In this document: one piece after another, positions 17,904-26,834 of the stretch
Position numbering within the stretch: the first letter of the stretch is position 1
Layout: each line of letters starts with the position of its first letter
NCBI RefSeq assembly: GCF_014192155.1
Contig: NZ_JACHXO010000002.1
Location: 186,001-250,000 of the forward strand
Direction: 5' to 3'
Source: Roseateles terrae
GTDB taxonomy: Bacteria; Pseudomonadota; Gammaproteobacteria; Burkholderiales; Burkholderiaceae_C
Length of the DNA stretch: 64,000 nt
The notes under the pieces: model-generated
Database searches by the model: none
Told to the model about the DNA's origin: nothing
The model's input: only the letters and a program-made list of their open reading frames with translations
Position numbers and translations under genes: made by a program

Positions 17904-20900
17904 ATGATGGCGCGATGGTGGAACACCCCGGCAGCCCTGCGAACCGCAGCGGGTGCCACGCTGCTGACCCTGTTGGCCTCGCTGGCGGGATGTGGTGACG
18001 ACAAGTCGCCCTCCGGCCCGACCGAGCAGCCAGCCGGCCAGCCCACAGCCTCCCCGGCCGATTCGGGAACGGGATCGTCCGCCACCGTACCAGCCGGCCG
18101 CTACGTGCTGGCCCTGGCCAGCAACGGTCAGTGCGTCACCGGCGCCGCCTCGGGCACCGGAGCCGGAACGCTGGCGCTGGCCGACTGCACCACCGGCACA
18201 CGCCAGGCCTTCGACCTCACCGTGAATACCGACGGCACCTCCCGCCTCACCCAGGTCAGCACCGGGCTGGCTCTCGACCTCACCGCCATGTCCACCGCGG
18301 ACGGTGCGTCGCTCCAGCTCTGGGCTGCCAACGACAGCACCGCGCAGCGCTTCACCCTCAGTCGCATTCAGGGCCATCTGTTCAGCCTGGTGAATGCGGG
18401 CAGCGGCAAGTGCATCTCGGTGCAGGGCGCATCGCTGCAGCAGACGAGCTGTACCGCACAAGCAGCGCAACTGTTCGTGCTGTATCCGCAGTCGACTTCC
18501 TCCGCCACGGCGACCCGCGCGCTGCTGCCGTATGGGCGCTTCAGCATTCAGTCCAGCCACTCCGGCCTGTGTCTGGATCTCGCCGGCACTGGGCTGTCCG
18601 AGGGCGACCGCGTGGTGCAGGCCGCCTGCACCGGCGCCGACCGGCAGCGCTTCGACCTGACCCTGGCCAGCGACGGCGGCTACCGCCTGCGCAATGTCGC
18701 CAGCGGCAAGCTGCTGGACGTGGTGGGCGCCGCGATGGTCGAAGGAACCGCCGTGCAGCAGTGGACCGACACGGACGGCGGCAACCAGCACTTCCTGCCC
18801 GTGGCCACCGGATCCACCGTACAACTGAAGGCGCAGCACAGCGGGCAATGCCTGGATCTCACCGCCGAGCGGACTGACGTCGGCGCGCCGATCCAGCAGT
18901 GGTCCTGCGGCCCGGACAAGGCCAATCAGCAGTGGCGCATCCTCACGACGGACAACCAGGTGTGGACGCCGGTGCTCCCGCCCACCACGGAGGGTGCCTC
19001 TGGCGGGGATGGCGGCACCGGCGGTGGATCTGGCGGCGGATCCGGCGGCGGGGGTGGAGGCAGCGGTGGTGGCACCACCCCGCCCGGTACCGGCACGTCC
19101 GGCCCCACTCCGACCACCGCGCTCACCCTGCCGCTGGAACTGCTCGGCGCCGGCCTCCCCAGCGCCCCGGTCGTGGCCACGGCCAACCTGACGCTCGACG
19201 CCAACGGCATCGCCGCCGCCAGCGAGCTGTGGATGCGCTGCCACCGCTGCGGCTTCTTCGGCCCGCCCGAATTCGAGGCGACCACGGAGACCCCCGCCCG
19301 CATCAAGGGCAGCCTGCGGGTGCTCGGTGGCGTCAGCGAAGCGAATGCTGCCAATCTCCCCTGGATCGACATCACCGACGCCACCATGACGCTGGCCGAC
19401 GCGGAGCGGGTGCAAGGCGGCCTGCAGCGTGGCGGCCTCTACACCGTGCGCATGGCCCTCAAGCTGGATGCCGACACCAAGGCGCGGCTGGTCAGCGGCG
19501 TGAATCTGGTGCAGTTCCGCTTCAACGGCAGCGATGGGGAATCCAACGGCTACCGCATCATCGACCTGCAACTGCGCAACGCCCAAGGCGTGAGCCTGGC
19601 CACCAATCCGGTCCAGCGCGCGGACATCCAGGCCGAGAAACTGGCCGGCCGCACCTGGACGGCGGACGTCGCCGCCGGTGAAGCCCTGTGGAAGCAGCAG
19701 GACAAGCTGCTGAAATCCACCCTCGCCAACCGCCCCATTCATGCGGCGTGCGCGTCCTGCCACGCGTCGGATGGGCGTGACCTTCAGTACTTCAACTATT
19801 CCAACAATTCGATCGTGCAGCGCTCGCGCTTCCACGGTTTGAGCGAAGGCGAAGGGCGGCAGATCTCCGCGTACCTGCGCTATGCCCTGCAGAACCTGCC
19901 GCATGTGGCGCAGGCCGCGCCGTGGAATCCGCCCTATCAGCCGGGTCCGGGCCTCGACAGCCGCCCCATCGCGGAATGGTCGGCCGGTGCGGGCCTGGAT
20001 GCGGTGGTGGACAGTCCCAGCCAGGCCGTGAAGGCGCTGTTCGGCAAGCCGCTGGACAACACGGCGCTGGCCCTGACCCAGGCCGACATCGACAAGGTGA
20101 TGGACGCCACCGCGACGCTGAATGCGCGTGAAGTGGCCATGCCGATCCAGTTCCCGGACTGGAACTCCTATCTGCCGGCGATGCATCCCATGGACATCTG
20201 GCCGACCGGCGCCAATACCGCGGGCTCTTTCACCGGCGGCGCGACCTTTGCAGGGAATGGACGGCTGGATCCGTTGGGCACGTCCAAGCGCATCGCAGCC
20301 TGGTTCGAGTCGCACAGGTCCTCCACCTTCGGCGACTGGAGCCACCTCACCCCGGCCCAGCGCAACGAGATCCAGAGCATGATCCAGCCCTACGGCTTCG
20401 AGGTCTATGCCTTCCTGGGCGGTGGGCGTGGCAATCACATCGCCAGCAATGGCCAGTACGGCGCGCAGGTGGGCGCCGCCCAGTTGCAGAAGTTGGCCTC
20501 GTCCACCCGCATGGCCAGCGAGCCGGCAGCGTTCACCACGAACGCCTTCATTGAACGGGTGGTGGGCAGCCTGCTGCAGTGGAACCTGGTGCAGCAATGG
20601 GAATGGGCCCAGCGCTACGGGCTGGAAGGCGACCAGCGCTGGTTCATCGGTGACTACGACGCCACCACCAAGACCTGGACCGGCCGGGGCGAAGCGCGCG
20701 GCTGGCCGTTCAATACCGTGAGCGCCTTCTACCTGGCGCCGCACATGGTCTACCAGAGCGACGTCGACAGCAGTGGCAAGGTAACCCGCGAATGGATCCT
20801 CGCCTGGGAAACCGGCAACAAAGCCGGCTCCTATTACCGGACCAATGCCTGGTACCAGGCACAGGTGACGATCAACCCCGGCGCGCAGGGGGACTGGGTC

Positions 20901-21548
20901 AATTACTCGGTGGACTGGCCCTACCTCACCGGCTTTGACCAATACCTCTCGGAACTGCTGGGCAGTGCCACGCCGGCCCAGGCCACCGCCTCGATGCTCA
21001 GCGACATCCGCCTGCTGCAGGCCCGGATCAAGTCGGCGCAGTTCGTCAACAACCGCATCCCGCTGTATGTGGCCAGCGACACCCGCTCGATCATCGACAA
21101 CCGCGGCCGCTTCAGTCGCGCCCAGGTGCTCAAGCATCTGGCGCCGTCCAACTTCATGGAGACCGCCACCACTCAGGGCAACGGCGGCACGCCGTTCGTG
21201 AAGCTGGACCAGTTGCAGGCTGGCCTCTACCTGAAGGTGCTCAACGGGGCGTTCCGGCAGTTCAACCAGGTCTATGCCACCACCGATCCGGCGGCTTGGC
21301 GCCGCTGTGATCCGAACAACATGGACCTCGGCGAGCCCGAGCCCACCGCTGGTTTTGCGTTCTGCCTGGACCGCAGCAAGCGGTCGCTCGTGGCCCTGTC
21401 CGGCGGGCTGTATGCGATGAACTCGGAGAACTACCGCACCACCGCCGAACAGAAGCTGCAGTTCTCCGTCTGGAAGGGCAACCGGCTGGGCGTGGAGGCT
21501 TCGCGGGTGAACACCCTCAACGACTGGGTGCAACGCGCCTGGCCTTGA
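17904..21548 (+). CDS. lipoprotein with ricin-type lectin domains and single-haem cytochrome-like region
   Basis: A 1214-residue exported lipoprotein from ATG 17904, with lipobox LASLAGC near residue 29. Residues ~55-190 and ~205-350 are ricin-type beta-trefoils with repeated GLCLDL, QQW and QRF motifs that bind carbohydrate. A Gly/Ser/Pro-rich linker (about 365-405) follows. The rest, about 800 residues, has one haem-binding CASCH at 616-620 next to SDGRDLQYFNYS. Its C-terminal helical/beta region, with WEWAQRYGLEGDQRWF and Trp/Tyr-rich loops, I do not recognise. CHRCG at 446-450 is not a CxxCH site. It is directly followed by a GH71/99-like glycosidase gene. A lectin-guided extracytoplasmic redox enzyme is a reasonable guess. 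Confidence 0.75.
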   Translation: MMARWWNTPAALRTAAGATLLTLLASLAGCGDDKSPSGPTEQPAGQPTASPADSGTGSSATVPAGRYVLALASNGQCVTGAASGTGAGTLALADCTTGTRQAFDLTVNTDGTSRLTQVSTGLALDLTAMSTADGASLQLWAANDSTAQRFTLSRIQGHLFSLVNAGSGKCISVQGASLQQTSCTAQAAQLFVLYPQSTSSATATRALLPYGRFSIQSSHSGLCLDLAGTGLSEGDRVVQAACTGADRQRFDLTLASDGGYRLRNVASGKLLDVVGAAMVEGTAVQQWTDTDGGNQHFLPVATGSTVQLKAQHSGQCLDLTAERTDVGAPIQQWSCGPDKANQQWRILTTDNQVWTPVLPPTTEGASGGDGGTGGGSGGGSGGGGGGSGGGTTPPGTGTSGPTPTTALTLPLELLGAGLPSAPVVATANLTLDANGIAAASELWMRCHRCGFFGPPEFEATTETPARIKGSLRVLGGVSEANAANLPWIDITDATMTLADAERVQGGLQRGGLYTVRMALKLDADTKARLVSGVNLVQFRFNGSDGESNGYRIIDLQLRNAQGVSLATNPVQRADIQAEKLAGRTWTADVAAGEALWKQQDKLLKSTLANRPIHAACASCHASDGRDLQYFNYSNNSIVQRSRFHGLSEGEGRQISAYLRYALQNLPHVAQAAPWNPPYQPGPGLDSRPIAEWSAGAGLDAVVDSPSQAVKALFGKPLDNTALALTQADIDKVMDATATLNAREVAMPIQFPDWNSYLPAMHPMDIWPTGANTAGSFTGGATFAGNGRLDPLGTSKRIAAWFESHRSSTFGDWSHLTPAQRNEIQSMIQPYGFEVYAFLGGGRGNHIASNGQYGAQVGAAQLQKLASSTRMASEPAAFTTNAFIERVVGSLLQWNLVQQWEWAQRYGLEGDQRWFIGDYDATTKTWTGRGEARGWPFNTVSAFYLAPHMVYQSDVDSSGKVTREWILAWETGNKAGSYYRTNAWYQAQVTINPGAQGDWVNYSVDWPYLTGFDQYLSELLGSATPAQATASMLSDIRLLQARIKSAQFVNNRIPLYVASDTRSIIDNRGRFSRAQVLKHLAPSNFMETATTQGNGGTPFVKLDQLQAGLYLKVLNGAFRQFNQVYATTDPAAWRRCDPNNMDLGEPEPTAGFAFCLDRSKRSLVALSGGLYAMNSENYRTTAEQKLQFSVWKGNRLGVEASRVNTLNDWVQRAWP

Positions 21549-21631
21549 GCCCTTCGCAGGCGTCGCGGCCCGTGCCGCGGCGCCCGTCTCACTCCCCGGG
21601 CGAGCCGCCCTTTTCCAAGCAGGAGTTCCCG

Positions 21632-23278
21632 ATGACTGTTTCCCGTCGCCAGTTCCTTGGCAGTGCCGCCGCCGGAGTCGCGGCCACCACGCTGCCGCTG
21701 TCCCCGGTCCGGGCCGCCAGCCCGGTCGGCGATGTGGTGGGCAAGATCACGGTCGGCTACCAGGGCTGGTTTGCCTGCCGGGGTGATGGCTCACCGATCA
21801 ACGCCTGGTGGCACTGGTCGCAGGACTGGTCCCGCACGCCCTCTCCCACCAACCGCGCCATCATCAGCTGGCCCGACATGCGGGACTACCCCGCCACCTA
21901 TGCCAGCGGCTTCGCGCGTCTGGGCAACGGTTCCCCCGCCACGCTGTTCTCGTCCTACGACAGTTCCACAGTGAACCTGCACTTCAAGTGGATGCAGCAG
22001 AACGGCTGCGACACCGCCGCCCTGCAGCGCTTCAATCCCAACGGCGGCGAAGGCGCAACCCGCGATGCCATGGCGCTCAAGGTGCGGCAGGCGGCAGAGA
22101 CCTATGACCGCAAGTTCTACATCATGTATGACGTCACCAGCTGGGCGTCCATGCAATCCGAGATCAAGGCCGACTGGCTGAACAAGATGTCGGCGCTGAC
22201 CACCTCGGGTGCCTACGCCCGGCAGAACGGCCGTCCCGTGGTGGGCATCTGGGGCTTCGGCTTCAACGACAGCAACCGGGACTGGTCGCCCGCCGCCTGT
22301 CTGGATGTGATCCAGTGGTTCAAGGCCCAGGGCTGCTATGTGATGGGGGGCGTCCCCACGTACTGGCGGGAAGGCAAAAACGACTCGCGCGCCGGCTTCC
22401 TGGATGTTTATCGCGCCTTCAATATGCTGTCCCCGTGGATGGTGGGCCGCATCGGCGATGCCGCCGGATCGGACGCGTTCTATCAGAACCTCCACCTGCC
22501 CGACCAGCTCGATTGCAATGCCCACGGCATTGACTACCAGCCCTGTGTGATGCCGGGTGATCTCAGCGCCGGCCACCGTGCCCACGGCGACTTCATGTGG
22601 CGCCAGTTCTACAACCTGGTCCGGGCCGGGGCTCAGGGGCTCTACATCTCGATGTTCGACGAGTACAACGAGGCGAATCAGATTGCCAAGACGGCAGAGA
22701 GCGCGGCCTTCCTGCCGACCAATGCCGCCATGAAGGCGCTGGACGAAGACGGCGTGGCCTGCAGTGCCGATTACTACCTGCGCCTGACTGCCGACGGCGG
22801 CCGCATGCTCAAGGGCCAGTGGCCGCTCACGCCCATGCGCCCCACGGTGCCGATGCCAGGCAAGGCCAATCCGCAGGCCACGCTGGTGGTGGCCCTGCGG
22901 GCCCGCGCCAGCGGCTTTTACCTGTGTGCCGAGAAAGCCGGCGCCCTCCCCCTGATCGCCAATCGGGCTGCAGCAGGCGGGTGGGAACGCTTCCAGGTGC
23001 TGGATGCCGGCAGCGGACGGGTGGCGCTGCGCTCACTGGCCAACAACAAGCTGGTGTGCGCTGAGGACAGCGGCACACAGGCGCTGATCGCCAATCGTGA
23101 TGCGATTGGGCCATGGGAAAGCTTCCAGCTGGTGCGCACGACGGAGGGCGGCATCGCGTTGCTGTCCCAGGCGAACCAGCGTTATGTCACAACGGATCTG
23201 GGCGGTTCGTCGCCGGTGATCGCCTCACGCGCGTCTGCGGGGCTCACCGAGTCGTTTGATCTGGTGCCGTTGGCGTAA
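21632..23278 (+). CDS. Tat-exported GH71/99-like glycoside hydrolase with fascin-like trefoil
   Basis: A 548-residue secreted protein. ATG 21632 follows AGGAG by six bases, and the N-terminus is a twin-arginine signal (SRRQFLGSAAAGVAATTLPL). The catalytic region, about residues 35-400, opens VGYQGWFACRGDGSPINAWW and contains FKWMQQNGCD, VVGIWGFGFND and YISMFDEYNEANQ, as in GH71/99-like proteins that act on mannan- or glucan-type chains; the acidic DEYNE segment may be catalytic. The C-terminal ~135 residues are three fascin-like trefoil repeats with LIANR..GxWExFQ, probably sugar-binding. It is 83 bp downstream of the lectin-cytochrome lipoprotein gene, likely one operon. The substrate is unknown. 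Confidence 0.8.
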   Translation: MTVSRRQFLGSAAAGVAATTLPLSPVRAASPVGDVVGKITVGYQGWFACRGDGSPINAWWHWSQDWSRTPSPTNRAIISWPDMRDYPATYASGFARLGNGSPATLFSSYDSSTVNLHFKWMQQNGCDTAALQRFNPNGGEGATRDAMALKVRQAAETYDRKFYIMYDVTSWASMQSEIKADWLNKMSALTTSGAYARQNGRPVVGIWGFGFNDSNRDWSPAACLDVIQWFKAQGCYVMGGVPTYWREGKNDSRAGFLDVYRAFNMLSPWMVGRIGDAAGSDAFYQNLHLPDQLDCNAHGIDYQPCVMPGDLSAGHRAHGDFMWRQFYNLVRAGAQGLYISMFDEYNEANQIAKTAESAAFLPTNAAMKALDEDGVACSADYYLRLTADGGRMLKGQWPLTPMRPTVPMPGKANPQATLVVALRARASGFYLCAEKAGALPLIANRAAAGGWERFQVLDAGSGRVALRSLANNKLVCAEDSGTQALIANRDAIGPWESFQLVRTTEGGIALLSQANQRYVTTDLGGSSPVIASRASAGLTESFDLVPLA

Positions 23279-23780
23279 CGTGGGGGCTGGCGGCTGCCAC
23301 GTCCGCACAGCTCAGCCACAGGCGCAGGTCGAATTCCAGCTGGGAATAGTCCGGCGCCATGTGGTGGCAGAGCTGATAGAACGCCTTGTCGTGGTCCAGA
23401 TGCTTCAGATGCGCCAGCTCATGCACCACGATCATCTTCAGGAAGTCCGCCGGCGCCTCCTTGAACAGCGTCGCCACGCGGATCTCGCGCCGGGCTTTCA
23501 GCCGGTTCCCCTGCTTCGTCGTCGCCCGCGTGTGCGTGCCCAGCGCATGCTGCACCACCTTGAGCTTGGCGTCATAACAGACCCGGGACAGCGGGTCCGC
23601 ATTGCGCAGATAGCGTTGCTTCAGGGCCTGGGTGTAGTCGAACAGGGCCTTGTCGCTGCGCACTTCGTGCGGCTCGGGATATTTACGGGCCAGCATCGGC
23701 GCCAGTTCGCCGCGGTCCAGCAGGGTCTGCGCCTGCGCCACCAGGGCCGGCGGGTAGCCCTGCAGATACTTCATCGTCAT
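23244..23780 (-). CDS. YgjP-like zinc metallopeptidase
   Basis: A 178-residue cytoplasmic protein of the YgjP/DUF45 (WLM-like) group. The zinc site HELAH is at residues 120-124 within VVHELAHLKHLDHDKAFY, with a third ligand probably in HLDH. The N-terminal half contains YTQALKQRYLRNADPLSRVCYD, and KQGNRLKARREIRVATLF lies before the site. E. coli YgjP has been studied mainly structurally, and substrates are unclear. The 3' end overlaps the convergent glycosidase gene by 35 bp. The start could also be Met3 (23774). Confidence 0.88.
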   Translation of the reverse strand: MTMKYLQGYPPALVAQAQTLLDRGELAPMLARKYPEPHEVRSDKALFDYTQALKQRYLRNADPLSRVCYDAKLKVVQHALGTHTRATTKQGNRLKARREIRVATLFKEAPADFLKMIVVHELAHLKHLDHDKAFYQLCHHMAPDYSQLEFDLRLWLSCADVAAASPHVTPTAPDQTTR

Positions 23781-23797
23781 CCGGGCATGATATCGAC

Positions 23798-24193
23798 ATG
23801 GACGAGACGACCCTCCCCCAGGCCTTCCGCGTCACCCTGCTGCCGCAGCAATGGACCTTCGACGCCTCGCCGGACCAGACGCTGTTGCTGGCCGGCCTCG
23901 CCGCCGGCATCCGCCTGCCCCATTCCTGCCGTAACGGCACCTGCCGCGCCTGCATCACGCAGATGACGGCCGGCGACATCCAGTACCGCATCGAATGGCC
24001 CGGCCTTTCGCGGGAGGAGAAGCAGGAGGGATGGATCCTCCCCTGCGTGGCGCAGCCGCGGTCCGATATCACACTCGATGCCCCAGCCGCTACGCACATC
24101 GTCAACGCTCCTCGCCCCGTCGTTCTGCAAGCGCCCCGTCCGCCAGACCCGATGGCATCGGACCGGGACGCCGATGTTCGTGTATCGACGTGA
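23798..24193 (+). CDS. plant-type 2Fe-2S ferredoxin
   Basis: A 131-residue electron carrier. Four cysteines in C44-x4-C49-x2-C52-x30-C83 form the plant-type 2Fe-2S site (PHSCRNGTCRAC and ILPCVA). The fold spans residues 10-93. An unconserved Pro/Asp-rich tail of about 35 residues follows. No reductase or oxygenase gene is adjacent, so its partner cannot be named. It starts 17 bp from the divergent ygjP-like gene, so their promoters must overlap or lie inside each other's genes. Similar free-standing ferredoxins are common in Burkholderiales. Confidence 0.9.
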   Translation: MDETTLPQAFRVTLLPQQWTFDASPDQTLLLAGLAAGIRLPHSCRNGTCRACITQMTAGDIQYRIEWPGLSREEKQEGWILPCVAQPRSDITLDAPAATHIVNAPRPVVLQAPRPPDPMASDRDADVRVST

Positions 24194-24354
24194 AAAAGAC
24201 ACAACTGGCGTGACACGCGGGTGACAGCGCGCGTTCCGCGCGGCGCAATTCACAAAGCATCCCCTTCCCCCTCTATCGCGATGCCCCCGAAAGGGTGAGG
24301 ATCGCGGCAGAAGACCGTGGACCGTCCCGGGTCCTGACAAGAAGGAAAAAAGAG

Positions 24355-25896
24355 ATGTTCAACCTCAATGCATGGCGCTTGCGCACTCGTGTGCTGGCCG
24401 GTTTTGCTCTGGTGATCGTGCTGATGGCGGTGGCGTCCACCGTCGGCGTGGTGCGCGTATCGATGCTGCATCAGCGTATTGAGCGCCTGGTGGAAGTGGA
24501 CATGCGCACGCTGGAGCTGTCCCGCCAGTGGGCTGGCATGACCGAAGGCAACATCCAGCGCCGCATCGTGCAGATGGTGATGGAGGATGAAACCTTCGTG
24601 AAGGCCTTCACCGCCCGCTCCAAGGAGCTGTCCGCCAAGATCGACGCGGTCCAGAAGGAACTGGACGAAAGCATCAAGGAACCGGAAGGTGCCCGCCTGA
24701 TCGACAAGATCGGTGAAGCCCGCAAGGCCTACCAGGAAGCCCGCGATGTGCTGGTGAAGGAGAAGGCCGCCGGTAACGACATCAAGGCCGCCGCGGCCAC
24801 GAAGCTGATTCCGGCGATGAATGCCTATCTGGAGAGCATCGACGTCTTCGCTGAGCACACCCGCAAGCTGCTGCAGGCCGCTCGCGAAGAAGCGCAGGCC
24901 GAGGCTCAGTCCACCCGCACCCTGGTCATCACCCTGATGGTCATTGCCAGCGTGCTCGGCGTGATGATCGCCCTGGTGATCACCCGCTCGGTGACCGAGC
25001 CGCTGCAGGAAGCCCAGACGCTGAGCCAGGCGATTGCCGACGGCGACCTGCGCCAGACCCGTGACGTGCAGGGCAGCGACGAGATGGCGCAGCTCAACCG
25101 CTCGCTGCTGGAGATGCAGCAGCGCCTGGCGGCCACCATCGCGGGCGTGCGCACGGCGGCGGACGAAGTGCGTCACGCCTCCACCGAAATCGCCACTGGC
25201 AATGCCGACCTGTCCAACCGGACTGAGCAGGCCGCCAGCAGTCTGGAAGAAACCGGCGCCGCGATGGCGCAGCTGAGCGAAGGTGTGAAGCTCAATGCCG
25301 AAGCCGCGCGCGAAGCGGACAGCCTGGCGAAGACCGCCTCGGACGTCGCCGGCCGCGGGGGCGCGATGGTGCAACAGGTGATCAGCACGATGAACGACAT
25401 CCAGCAGTCGTCCAACAAGATTGCCGACATCATCGGTGTCATCGACGGTATTGCCTTCCAGACCAACATCCTGGCGCTGAACGCGGCGGTGGAAGCGGCG
25501 CGCGCGGGCGAGCAGGGCCGCGGCTTTGCGGTGGTGGCCGGTGAGGTGCGCTCGCTGGCGCAGCGCAGCGCCGAGGCGGCCAAGGAGATCAAGACCCTCA
25601 TCTCCGCCTCGGTGGAGCGGGTGGACGGCGGTAGCCGGCTGGTGGGAGAAACCGGCGACACCATGCGTGATGTGGTGTCCAGCGTGCAGCGGGTGACGCG
25701 CATCATTGGCGAGATTTCGTCGTCCAGCGCGTCGCAGGCGTTGACGCTGGGGGAAATCGGCCAGGCGGTGACGCAGCTGGATCAGATGACGCAGCAGAAC
25801 GCAGCACTGGTGGAGCAGTCGGCTGCAGCCGCGGAAAGCCTGCGCGATCAGTCCGCGCAGCTGGTGCAGGCGGTCGCGAGCTTCAAGCTGAACTGA
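24355..25896 (+). CDS. methyl-accepting chemotaxis protein
   Basis: A 513-residue transmembrane chemoreceptor. TM1 ([21 protein letters not shown]) is at residues 12-33. A four-helix-bundle periplasmic domain (~35-195) follows, then TM2 ([20 protein letters not shown]), a HAMP domain, and a cytoplasmic signalling coiled coil. The highly conserved tip, [20 protein letters not shown], lies near residues 365-384. The C-terminus lacks the NWETF-type CheR tether. The start at 24355 was chosen because AAGGAAAAAAGAG precedes it and upstream residues are not MCP-like. No che genes lie nearby, so it presumably joins the general chemosensory array. Ligand unknown. Confidence 0.95.
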   Translation: MFNLNAWRLRTRVLAGFALVIVLMAVASTVGVVRVSMLHQRIERLVEVDMRTLELSRQWAGMTEGNIQRRIVQMVMEDETFVKAFTARSKELSAKIDAVQKELDESIKEPEGARLIDKIGEARKAYQEARDVLVKEKAAGNDIKAAAATKLIPAMNAYLESIDVFAEHTRKLLQAAREEAQAEAQSTRTLVITLMVIASVLGVMIALVITRSVTEPLQEAQTLSQAIADGDLRQTRDVQGSDEMAQLNRSLLEMQQRLAATIAGVRTAADEVRHASTEIATGNADLSNRTEQAASSLEETGAAMAQLSEGVKLNAEAAREADSLAKTASDVAGRGGAMVQQVISTMNDIQQSSNKIADIIGVIDGIAFQTNILALNAAVEAARAGEQGRGFAVVAGEVRSLAQRSAEAAKEIKTLISASVERVDGGSRLVGETGDTMRDVVSSVQRVTRIIGEISSSSASQALTLGEIGQAVTQLDQMTQQNAALVEQSAAAAESLRDQSAQLVQAVASFKLN

Positions 25897-25946
25897 GGCG
25901 GATCAATGGCCGCGTCAGACCGACTGCCAGCAGGCGCCCGGTCTAG

Positions 25947-26018
25947 TGATCCGTCGATTCAATGATCCGTCGATTCGATGATCCGTCGATTCGGTGATTC
26001 GGTGATTCGGTGATTCGG
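25947..26018. repeat. intergenic tandem repeat, 16-bp then 8-bp units
   Basis: Three near-identical 16-bp units (tgatccgtcgattcrr) at 25947, 25963 and 25979 run into three 8-bp units (tgattcgg) at 25995, 26003 and 26011. The short unit is a contraction of the long one. It lies between the chemoreceptor stop and its terminator. Confidence 0.9.
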
Positions 26019-26051
26019 TCAGCCGACCATCCATCGCAATCTCCGGCGTTG

Positions 26052-26077
26052 AAGGGCCCCGCCTCGGCGGGGCCTTT
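26052..26077 (+). terminator. intrinsic terminator between the chemoreceptor gene and paiB
   Basis: GGCCCCGCC pairs with GGCGGGGCC around a very short loop and is flanked by AAG and TTT. It sits 155 bp after the chemoreceptor stop and just before the convergent paiB stop, so it may serve both strands. Confidence 0.75.
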
Positions 26078-26078
26078 G

Positions 26079-26708
26079 TCATAGTGGCGCGACGTCCCGC
26101 ATGGCCGCGGCCAGGGCAGTCTTGCCAGACTCGGTCAGGCCGTCGATGGCGCCTTGCCGATCGGCCGTGGTGTGGTGCTGATTGAGCTTGCGCTTGCCCT
26201 CCAGCCGGGTCACCTGGATCTCGATGCCGACAATGTGCTGCAGCAGCTCGTCGATGTAGTCGGCCGGGGCGTCGCCCATCTTCCAGGGCACCGGCTGGCT
26301 GGCTTCGTGGTGCCGCGTGAGCCGCGCCAGCACGCCGCGCAGGAACTTCGCATCCTCACGGCCCACCATGCGGCCATGCGCATGGACCGCTTCGTAATTC
26401 CACGTCGGCACCCGCCGGTGCGTCTCCTGCTTGCCGGGATACCAGTTGGGAGAGATATAGCCGTCCACGCTGCGGAACACCACCATCACTTCCTGCCCGT
26501 TGGGCCCCGTCTGCCAGACCGGATTGGCGCGGGCCACATGGGCCAGCAGCACAGTCGGCTGGCCGGGGGTGGCGTCCAGCAGGAAGGGGATGTGGTTCGC
26601 GTCCAGGCCGCCCGATCCCTGCGTGACCAGCACGCCCAGCGGCTGGGCCTGAAGGATGCGGTGGAGTTCGTCCTCGCGGGTTTCGGCGTAGGGCTGCGGG
26701 ATGTACAT
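26079..26708 (-). CDS. paiB: PaiB-family FMN-binding regulator-like protein
   Basis: A 209-residue protein of the PaiB family (split-barrel flavin-binding fold). The opening MYIPQPYAETREDELHRIL, the substrate/flavin block HIPFLLD, the family signature YISPNWYPGKQE and VPTWNYEAVHAHG, and VGIEIQVTRLEGKRKLNQ are all present. Bacillus subtilis PaiB represses protease and sporulation genes together with PaiA, but many proteobacterial members are thought to be FMN-binding enzymes or sensors with no DNA-binding evidence. No paiA neighbour is seen. Length is normal. Confidence 0.93.
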   Translation of the reverse strand: MYIPQPYAETREDELHRILQAQPLGVLVTQGSGGLDANHIPFLLDATPGQPTVLLAHVARANPVWQTGPNGQEVMVVFRSVDGYISPNWYPGKQETHRRVPTWNYEAVHAHGRMVGREDAKFLRGVLARLTRHHEASQPVPWKMGDAPADYIDELLQHIVGIEIQVTRLEGKRKLNQHHTTADRQGAIDGLTESGKTALAAAMRDVAPL

Positions 26709-26746
26709 CGGCGTCCGTATTCTTTGCAGAAGGGGTTCAGTGGAAG

Positions 26747-26812
26747 AGGCTCAGCGGTAGTGGCTCAGCGGTGGTGACTCAGCGGTGGTGACTCAGCGGT
26801 GGTGGCTCAACG
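26747..26812. repeat. intergenic 14-bp tandem repeat, about 4.7 copies
   Basis: Units of the form tggctcagcggtgg start at 26747, 26761, 26775, 26789 and 26803 (last partial). They lie upstream of paiB and downstream of the DUF3298-like gene. Minor substitutions separate copies. Confidence 0.9.
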
Positions 26813-26834
26813 AAGGGCACTTGCCGAAAGGCGC

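Noticed and set aside
19239-19253. CHRCG in the lectin-cytochrome protein as a second haem site.
   Set aside because: A haem c site needs CxxCH; here the residue after the second Cys is Gly.
17886-21533. A 1215-residue minus-strand frame opposite the lectin-cytochrome gene.
   Set aside because: The plus strand has a lipobox, ricin repeats and CASCH; the antisense product shows no family features.
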